DNA of 46,289 nt from Clostridia bacterium (GTDB taxonomy: Bacteria; Bacillota; Clostridia; Christensenellales; Borkfalkiaceae). Below, in pieces: positions 41,039 through 46,289 of this stretch (position 1 is its first letter; each line of letters opens with the position of its first letter). The notes under the pieces are model-generated. The model searched no databases and was not told the DNA's origin. It saw nothing but the letters and a program-made list of their open reading frames with translations. Location: the NCBI GenBank assembly GCA_017504655.1, contig JAFVQT010000041.1:1-46289 (forward strand), given 5' to 3'. The position numbers were made by a program, and so were the translations under genes.

Positions 41039-41070
41039 ACGGCGTAGTAAAACAACTACGCCGTATTTTT
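41039..41070. terminator. Bidirectional terminator, plus adjacent palindrome to 41094
   Basis: ACGGCGTAG/CTACGCCGT is followed by ATTTTTT on the plus strand; the minus strand gives TCGTTTTTTG after the same hairpin. Next to it AGGCTCGGCTAATTAGCC continues as a 24-bp palindrome (41071-41094). Confidence 0.85.
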
Positions 41071-41103
41071 TAGGCTCGGCTAATTAGCCGAGCCTAATTT
41101 TTA

Positions 41104-41904
41104 TTAAAGATAATCTTTTTTAAATTTTCCGTCGTATAAAACGTAAGAGTAGTTAAAACCAACGTCTTTTAAAAGTAGTTTAGATTGTTCTACGAAACAA
41201 TCTAGGTTTTCTTTATTGTGGCAATCGGTGTTTATCATTATTTTACCACCGTTTTTACAAATTAAGTGAAGAAGATTTATAGCAGGATAGGGGCTAGTTC
41301 TATAACCCCTTGCAATCGCCCCCGTGTTTAATTCAAAAATACAATCGCTTTTTAAGGCTTGCAAAATGTGTTTTTCTGCAAGGCTAACGTATTCGGGATT
41401 ATTCAAAAACGCAAAGCCGTCTTTCTCGTCGTATTTCGTTATTAAATCAAAATGACCTATAACGTCTGGTTTGCGAGTTAATATGTAGTCGGTAAAAGTT
41501 TCAAAATAGGCTTTGGCAAGTGCAATACGGTTGCCGTCAAAGGTTTTTAAAAGGCTTTTGAAGTGTTCGTGGCCAAGGTCGATAGGCATAATTCCATTTT
41601 TGGCTTTTACGTAGTGGGAAGAGCCTAATATGTAGTCGTAGTCCTCTCTTTTTACCAATTCAAAAGCATCTTCTTCAACGCCTAAATAAATTTGAATTTT
41701 ACCCTTATATTTTTGCTTTAGGCGATTTATCTCTGCAATATATTCGGCAGTATTTTTCATACAGTAAGATAGGTCGAAAGAAGTATATCCGTGACTTGAA
41801 AAACCTATTGCATCAAATCCTTTTTCAATGGCGATTTTAACAATATCTTCAGCACTATCCTTACCGTCGCAAAAGTTCGTATGAGTATGATAATTTGTTA
41901 GCAT
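41104..41904 (-). CDS. PHP-domain phosphatase (histidinol-phosphatase family)
   Basis: 266 residues. MLTNYHTHTNFCDGKDSAED, with the HTHT metal motif, GFSSHGYTS, YLGVEEDAF, ILGSSHYV, DVIGHFDLITKY and NTDCHN give the metal ligands expected of the HisJ/HisK-type PHP family. It may dephosphorylate histidinol phosphate, but no his genes are nearby, so another phosphoester is possible. It stands alone on the minus strand. Confidence 0.87.
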   Translation of the reverse strand: MLTNYHTHTNFCDGKDSAEDIVKIAIEKGFDAIGFSSHGYTSFDLSYCMKNTAEYIAEINRLKQKYKGKIQIYLGVEEDAFELVKREDYDYILGSSHYVKAKNGIMPIDLGHEHFKSLLKTFDGNRIALAKAYFETFTDYILTRKPDVIGHFDLITKYDEKDGFAFLNNPEYVSLAEKHILQALKSDCIFELNTGAIARGYRTSPYPAINLLHLICKNGGKIMINTDCHNKENLDCFVEQSKLLLKDVGFNYSYVLYDGKFKKDYL

Positions 41905-42069
41905 AAGCGTATTATATCATCTAATAAGAAAATTTGCAACAATATTGTAAAAAGTATAGTTTCTTTATTGACTTTTAACGTTTAATCACGTTTTTTATAG
42001 AAACATTATTATATAAAGTAAAAAATTTTGTAAAATTTGATTAAACTTTGCAAGTGGGTGCTCAGTTTA

Positions 42070-42098
42070 TTGACAAATTGTAAAATTTGGGGTATAGT
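42070..42098 (+). promoter_or_regulatory. Promoter for the DUF5685 group
   Basis: TTGACA (42070-42075), 17 bp and TATAGT (42093-42098), about 33 bp before the coding sequence. Confidence 0.85.
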
Positions 42099-42130
42099 GT
42101 ATAATGCTATTATATGTAAATTGGTGAGTT

Positions 42131-43000
42131 ATGTTCGGTTACGTTAAACCCGAAAAGCCGTATCTTTATATGAAGGATGATACGTTATATAACGCTCTTT
42201 ACTGTGGCGTATGCAAGAGCATAGGTAGGTCGTGCACGCAAAGCGCAAGGCTTTCGCTAACGTACGACATAGCCTTTTTCTCTGCGCTCGTTCACAATCT
42301 TTGCGATGAAGACGTTGAAATTACAAGGCAAAGGTGCGTAACCCATTGGTTTAAAAGAAGACCTATGGTAAAAAAGGGTGACAGACTTACCGAGCTTTCC
42401 GCTTTAGTCAACGTAGAGCTTGCTTACTACAAGATAAAAGACGATATTTTAGACGGCAACGGAGGAAAGGCAAAGCTTGTGTTTTTCAAGCGAGCGCATA
42501 AAAAGGCTATAAAAAAATCTCCGCAAATTTCAAGGATAATAGAAAAAAACTATCAGGATTTATTTTTACTTGAAAAGGGTAAATGTGAGATTTTAGATAT
42601 GGTTTGCGAGCCCTTTTCAATGATGATGCAAGAGCTTGGAGAATATGCTGTAGGCGATAAAATTACCGAAAGCAGTAAAAGACTATTTTATTTTCTTGGC
42701 AAATGGATATATTTAATAGATGCGTTAGACGACTATGAAAAGGACGTCAAAGAGGGCAGTTATAATCCGCTTTATTATTGTTACGGCAAAAAAAACACTG
42801 TAAAAGAGCTTTTCGATACTAACGGTAAAGAGGTTTCTTACGTGTTTTCAGACGTGTTTGCAAGCTTAAAGTCTGCAGTGCAAGAGAGTAAATTCTATTT
42901 CAATAAGGATTTGATAGAAAACGTTGTTTTCAGAGGAATTCCCTCGGTAACACTTAAAATACTAAAAAAAGGAACGGATAAATATGAACGATCAGTATAA
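42131..43000 (+). CDS. DUF5685 family protein
   Basis: 289 residues starting MFGYVKPEKPYLYMKDDTLY, then the cysteine-bearing ALYCGVCKSIGRSC and LSLTYDIAFFSAL, the signature of DUF5685 proteins of Clostridia. The stretch WIYLIDALDDYEKDVKEGSY resembles the helical aspartate motif of terpenoid-synthase-like folds; whether it binds metal is unknown. A GGTGAG site precedes ATG 42131. It overlaps the J-like gene by 17 bases, an association seen repeatedly in Firmicutes. Confidence 0.82.
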   Translation: MFGYVKPEKPYLYMKDDTLYNALYCGVCKSIGRSCTQSARLSLTYDIAFFSALVHNLCDEDVEITRQRCVTHWFKRRPMVKKGDRLTELSALVNVELAYYKIKDDILDGNGGKAKLVFFKRAHKKAIKKSPQISRIIEKNYQDLFLLEKGKCEILDMVCEPFSMMMQELGEYAVGDKITESSKRLFYFLGKWIYLIDALDDYEKDVKEGSYNPLYYCYGKKNTVKELFDTNGKEVSYVFSDVFASLKSAVQESKFYFNKDLIENVVFRGIPSVTLKILKKGTDKYERSV

Positions 43001-43598
43001 ACTCTTCGGCTTGGATGAAAATTGTACGGACGAGGAATTTGAAAAAGCATATCAGGAAAAGAGAAAGGTCTATGCAGAGGATAGATTTTTAGAGGGTGAG
43101 GCAGGCAATATTGCAGCAAAAAAGCTTACTGAGCTCGATATGGCATATCGCGATTTGAAGGCAGAGAGAAGAGAAAGCTCGCGTAGCACTCAAGGAAGCT
43201 CGTCAAATGCTTTTGCAAGGGTTGAGGAGCTTATAAGAAAGGGTGATTTTCATGCTGCTCAACACGAGCTCGATGAGTTTAATGACAGAAATGCAGAGTG
43301 GCATTATCTTCAAGCCGTAGTTTTCTTCAAGAAAAATTGGAATAACGAGAGTAAAAAGCAGCTTGAAATTGCAATGCAAATGGACCCTGACAATGCTAAA
43401 TATAAAAACTCGTATAACAAGCTTGAAGAGAAAATGAGAAACGAGGCTAACAAGACGTTTACAAGCTACAGCGGGGCGGAAAACGGCAACCCCTATAACG
43501 AACCGCGTCAAATGGGTGGCTCATGGTGCTGTCAATGGTGCTGCGAGATGGCAATTTGTAATATGATGCTCAACTGTTGCTGCAACAGCTGTGGCTAA
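42984..43598 (+). CDS. J-like domain / TPR protein with cysteine-rich tail
   Basis: 204 residues. Residues 4-60 resemble a DnaJ J-domain (YKLFGLDENCTDEEFEKAY) but the HPD tripeptide that stimulates DnaK is absent, replaced by YAEDRFLEGE. Residues about 72-150 form a TPR-like helical repeat (FHAAQHELDEFND, NESKKQLEIAMQMDPDN). The C-terminal 25 residues are cysteine-rich (WCCQWCCEMAICNMMLNCCC), probably metal-binding or membrane-associated. It starts within the DUF5685 gene. Confidence 0.8.
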   Translation: MNDQYKLFGLDENCTDEEFEKAYQEKRKVYAEDRFLEGEAGNIAAKKLTELDMAYRDLKAERRESSRSTQGSSSNAFARVEELIRKGDFHAAQHELDEFNDRNAEWHYLQAVVFFKKNWNNESKKQLEIAMQMDPDNAKYKNSYNKLEEKMRNEANKTFTSYSGAENGNPYNEPRQMGGSWCCQWCCEMAICNMMLNCCCNSCG

Positions 43599-43606
43599 GG
43601 TGAAAG

Positions 43607-44140
43607 ATGAAGCGTTCTAAAGTAATTGCTCTGTCGGCAATATGCTCGGCATTTGCAATCATATTTATGACGGTGGGCGCGTTCGTACCCGTGTTTGATT
43701 ATTCTGCTATATTTATGGCGAGTATGTGCACGATGGTTCCTCTTGCAAAGAAAAGCTGGACAGGCGGTCTTATGACGGGTATGGCAACGGTAGCTCTTTC
43801 GTTTATATTTTTCTTTGGTACGAACCCTGCTATGGTTGTAACCTACGCAATATTTTTCAGTGCGCATCCAACGGTCAGCTGGTTGCTAAAAGAAAAAAAG
43901 CTCAATAAGGTGTTGGCAATGGCAATAAAAGCCGTTTGGTTTGTAGGCGCATTATTGCTCATATACCTGCTTTTTAGCAGTTTCTTGTTTGAAAGCAGTA
44001 TATTAAATAACGAAACATTTAAAAAATATGCATATTTAGTCCTTGCAGTAGGCGGAGTAATTCTTTTTGTGGTATACGATTTAATTATGACCTATTTCCA
44101 AACTGCAATCGATAAAACTATAGAAAAACTCAAGATTTAG
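43607..44140 (+). CDS. Hypothetical membrane protein, ECF S-component-like
   Basis: 177 residues with about five hydrophobic segments (VIALSAICSAFAIIFMTVGA, WTGGLMTGMATVALSFIFFF, VWFVGALLLIYLLF, YLVLAVGGVILFVVYDL). The N-terminal arrangement resembles ECF transporter S components or the YybS-like family, but no substrate-binding motif is recognisable. It sits 8 bp behind the J-like gene, with AAGGTG as ribosome site, and 9 bp before the RNA methyltransferase gene. Stop codon is TAG. Confidence 0.7.
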   Translation: MKRSKVIALSAICSAFAIIFMTVGAFVPVFDYSAIFMASMCTMVPLAKKSWTGGLMTGMATVALSFIFFFGTNPAMVVTYAIFFSAHPTVSWLLKEKKLNKVLAMAIKAVWFVGALLLIYLLFSSFLFESSILNNETFKKYAYLVLAVGGVILFVVYDLIMTYFQTAIDKTIEKLKI

Positions 44141-44149
44141 TGGTGTATC

Positions 44150-45553
44150 ATGGTAAAAAACGAAGAACGTGTGGGCATAGTAAGCCGTCTCGGGTCTAAC
44201 GGAGAGGGCGTTTTAAAAGACGGGGATTTTACCGTCTTTGTGCCGTACGCACTTCCTAACGAAAAAATTAAATATAGAGTTCTTAAGGTCAAAAAGAACG
44301 TTGTATTTGCAAAGGTTGTAGAGGTTTACACCCCCGCAGAGGAGAGGGTAAGACCGGCTTGCTCGGTTTACGAAAAATGTGGCGGTTGCCAGCTACAGCA
44401 TTTAAAGTACAAGCTCCAACTAAAGCTAAAAAGCAAAATAGTAAAGGAGTGCTTTTCTAAAATTGCTTTTATAAACACAAGCGTTCCTATGACGGAGAGA
44501 AGTGAGCTGGAATTCGGTTACAGAAACAAACTGCAACTCCCTGTCAGGGCGGAAAACTTTGGTTGTGAGATTGGTTTCTTTGCTCTTGGCAGTCACAGAA
44601 TTGTACCTATAAACAGCTGTCCTATTCAACCGGAGTGGTGTACAAGAATTATAAAAGCCGTAAAAAAATACGTTAAGCTTAACAACGTTTCAGTCTATAG
44701 CGACAAGGTTGGCTTTGGGCTTTTAAAGCACGTTGTGGTAAGGGCGGTTGACGGTAGACTTTTAATAACCTTTGTAATCAATGGCGACACGCTTCCTTAC
44801 GTTAACGAGCTTATAGCTATACTTAAGGAGTATTTTAACGACTTCAGCTTATTTGTAAACATAAACAAGCTTGGCAATAACGTAATACTTGGCGACAGGT
44901 TTATTTGCCTTTTCGGTAGGGATAAGGTTATGACAACCGACTGTGGAATCAAATACGAAATGGGACCGGAGTCGTTTATGCAGGTAAACGATAACGTAAG
45001 AAGACGTATTTATCAGGAAACTGTAAAAATTTCGGGTGTGGACGAAGAAACCGTTGTTATCGATGCTTATAGCGGTGCAGGTATGCTTACTGCGATTTTT
45101 GCTCAAAGGGCTAAAAAGGCAATAGGTATAGAAATTATTAAAGAGGCAGTTGACTGCGCAGATTCTTTAAAAAAGATAAACGGTCTGTGGGATAAGATGG
45201 AAAACGTTTGCGCTCCGTGTGAGGATGCGTTGCCGGTAATATTAGAAAGAGAAAAATTAACGGGAGCTAAAACAGTTCTGATTTTAGACCCGCCAAGACA
45301 GGGCGTAGACGAAAAGCTCATAAACGTTATAAAAGAGGCTAAGCCCGAAAAAATCGTGTACATATCATGCTCACCGCAAACCTTAGCGCGTGACGTAGGT
45401 CTTTTAACAGACACCTTGAAAAGAGAGGGTAACGACCTTATTAAAAATAACGAACCAAATCCCATTTATGAGCTTACAGAGGTTAAGCCGTATGATATGT
45501 TCCCCCAAACCAAGCACGTGGAGACGCTCGTTTGCCTTGCTCGCAAGGTGTAA
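44150..45553 (+). CDS. 23S rRNA (uracil-5-)-methyltransferase, RumA/RlmCD type
   Basis: An S-adenosylmethionine enzyme making m5U in 23S rRNA (U747/U1939 class). A TRAM RNA-binding domain fills residues 1-60 (GIVSRLGSNGEGVLKDGDFT). Cysteines C71, C77 and C80 (CSVYEKCGGCQLQH) with a later one bind [4Fe-4S]. DAYSGAGMLTAIFA is the SAM loop, LDPPRQGVDEK and the nucleophile C407 in IVYISCSPQTLARD complete the site. It ends MFPQTKHVETLVCLARKV then TAA, whereas many Clostridia relatives have a C-terminal extension; that extension appears separately just downstream (45704-46072). The RlmCD/RlmD subtype cannot be set by eye. Confidence 0.93.
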   Translation: MVKNEERVGIVSRLGSNGEGVLKDGDFTVFVPYALPNEKIKYRVLKVKKNVVFAKVVEVYTPAEERVRPACSVYEKCGGCQLQHLKYKLQLKLKSKIVKECFSKIAFINTSVPMTERSELEFGYRNKLQLPVRAENFGCEIGFFALGSHRIVPINSCPIQPEWCTRIIKAVKKYVKLNNVSVYSDKVGFGLLKHVVVRAVDGRLLITFVINGDTLPYVNELIAILKEYFNDFSLFVNINKLGNNVILGDRFICLFGRDKVMTTDCGIKYEMGPESFMQVNDNVRRRIYQETVKISGVDEETVVIDAYSGAGMLTAIFAQRAKKAIGIEIIKEAVDCADSLKKINGLWDKMENVCAPCEDALPVILEREKLTGAKTVLILDPPRQGVDEKLINVIKEAKPEKIVYISCSPQTLARDVGLLTDTLKREGNDLIKNNEPNPIYELTEVKPYDMFPQTKHVETLVCLARKV

Positions 45554-45563
45554 TGAAAAATGA

Positions 45564-45607
45564 TAAAACGCCCATACCGTGTGCTTGCATACGGGCGAGG
45601 GCGTTTT
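45564..45607 (+). terminator. Terminator after the RNA methyltransferase gene
   Basis: AAAACGCCC pairs with GGGCGTTTT around an inner CCGT.TGC/GCATACGG hairpin, followed by GCAATTTTT. Confidence 0.7.
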
Positions 45608-45703
45608 GCAATTTTTAATGTGTTGTAGAAGACAACGAAACGAGAGCCGTAACGTGTTTGAGTCCGCCGTCGGCGGGAGACGAACTTACATTCGCGCAAG
45701 CGG

Positions 45704-46072
45704 ATATATTTCCCCCAAACCAAACATGTCGAGACGTTAGTATGCTTGTCCAAAAAAACGGAAAAACATATCAACATTGACGTTGAGTTCGGCGAAGGCG
45801 AAGGGCAAGTGTCGCTCAAAAAACTTCAAGAAGAATTAAACGAGCAAAAACCTAAAAAGAAAACGATGTATAAGGATATACAAACGTATATCGAAGAAAA
45901 GTACGGTTTCAAAGTGCATACAGCATATATTGCAGAAGTGAAGCGAGATTTGGGCTTACCTATGTATGATGCGCCGAACGCTGTAGAAGAATTAAAACGT
46001 CCGCGTTCGCATCCAACGACTGAAATGGTAGAAGCAATCAAAGACGCTTTGAAATATTTTGCGATAATTTAA
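45704..46072 (+). pseudogene. Duplicated RNA-methyltransferase tail carrying the C-terminal extension
   Basis: The frame opening near 45704 reads IYFPQTKHVETLVCLSKKTE, a second copy of the end of the upstream methyltransferase (about 48 bp at DNA level, diverged). It continues about 108 residues into IDVEFGEGEGQVSLKK, TYIEEKYGFKVHTAYIAEVK and EMVEAIKDALKYFAII. This extension is the C-terminal domain found on many Clostridia RumA-type enzymes. It has no catalytic part and no ribosome site; ATG 45746 is internal. It looks like a severed tail after an insertion or partial duplication, though a free-standing domain is possible. Confidence 0.75.
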
Positions 46073-46093
46073 TGTAAAAAATTTTAAAGAAAG

Positions 46094-46127
46094 ACAGATT
46101 TCTTTTCAAAGAAGTCTGTTTTTTATT
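46094..46127 (+). terminator. Terminator after the tail fragment
   Basis: ACAGATTTCTTT pairs with AAAGAAGTCTGT (one bulge), followed by TTTTTT. Confidence 0.75.
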
Positions 46128-46154
46128 GAATTTTTTGCCATAATGTGCTATAAT
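46126..46154 (+). promoter_or_regulatory. Promoter for the XRE regulator
   Basis: TTGAAT (46126-46131), 17 bp and TATAAT (46149-46154). Confidence 0.7.
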
Positions 46155-46188
46155 ATGACATATTAAGAATGAATATGGAGGAAAACGC

Positions 46189-46289
46189 ATGACTCTGTCA
46201 CAGAAGGTAAGATACATAAGAGCCGAGAGATTACTAAGCCAACAGGAATTTGCCGATGCGGTGGGCGTTTCCTATTCAACCGTCAGCCG
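46189..46289 (+). CDS. XRE-family helix-turn-helix regulator (partial, cut by window end)
   Basis: Only the first 33 codons are present: MTLSQKVRYIRAERLLSQQE, then FADAVGVSYSTVS. This is the start of a Cro/C1-type helix-turn-helix, with the recognition helix at VSYSTVS. GGAGGA precedes the ATG by 6 bases. The remainder lies outside the window, so its role cannot be judged. Confidence 0.85.
   Translation, partial: MTLSQKVRYIRAERLLSQQEFADAVGVSYSTVS

Noticed and set aside
43595..43867. Reverse-strand frames opposite real genes (for example here and at 5785-6204, 22317-22754)
   Set aside because: They overlap well-supported genes completely, lack ribosome sites and show no family likeness.
45746..46072. 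Independent 108-residue gene starting at ATG 45746
   Set aside because: The similarity to the methyltransferase tail begins upstream of this ATG and no ribosome site precedes it, so it reads better as a severed fragment.

Overview
The window looks like a chromosomal stretch of an uncultured Clostridia-type Firmicute. The support is moderately AT-rich DNA, strong Shine-Dalgarno sites, consensus sigma-A type promoters with mostly 17-bp spacers, and Firmicutes markers: SpoVG, a YlbJ-like protein, a BY-kinase CpsC/D/B set, RibU under an FMN riboswitch, a DUF5685/J-like pair, a NadD-YqeK fusion and an rsmD-coaD-ylbJ neighbourhood. Most of the window is tightly packed housekeeping genes; I see no prophage, transposase or CRISPR array. 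TAG is used as an ordinary stop in several genes, so the standard bacterial code applies.

Layout. 1-960: an intact tRNA-Ser(GGA) preceded by six tandem copies of a swollen version of its own 5' half, and followed by hairpin-rich DNA with two interrupted copies of its T-arm. 1-7 kb: YccF-like protein, hpt, asd (reverse), then RNase H, a PucR-type regulator and an S41 protease. 7-11.4 kb: two small unknown genes, a cysteine-desulfurase-like gene divergent from a DUF3343 gene, then nth-obgE-yhbY. 11.4-15.2 kb: membrane protein, a nadD-yqeK fusion whose frame is broken, rsfS, and a DeoC-like barrel lacking catalytic residues. 15.2-21 kb: a triple 27-bp promoter repeat, FMN riboswitch and ribU, then tsaE-tsaB-rimI, an alpha/beta hydrolase, a membrane-anchored MurF-like ligase and ddl. 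21-24.7 kb: lipoprotein, orphan fucI, an unrecognised structured RNA built of two 118-nt units, and rnpB. 24.7-30.4 kb: maf-mreB, queH-rsmD-coaD, ylbJ (reverse), rarA. 30.4-33 kb: cpsC-cpsD-cpsB regulatory set and spoVG (reverse). 33-36.3 kb: murC, a dockerin remnant, a medium-chain dehydrogenase (reverse), rpmE. 36.4-41 kb: DUF1385-PrmC fusion, prfA with an in-frame amber codon, an aspartate aminotransferase and a small P-loop protein. 41-46.3 kb: PHP phosphatase (reverse), DUF5685, J-like protein, membrane protein, an RNA m5U methyltransferase followed by a duplicated tail, and the start of an XRE regulator.

Functional links: murF/ddl/murC/mreB serve wall synthesis and cell shape. tsaE/tsaB/rimI form the usual t6A/acetylation cluster. 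prmC and prfA form the release-factor modification pair. obgE/yhbY/rsfS/rpmE/rsmD serve the ribosome. The best leads for something new are the amber codon inside the gene for the factor that reads UAG, the double pseudoknot-type RNA between fucI and rnpB, and the tRNA-derived repeat array.
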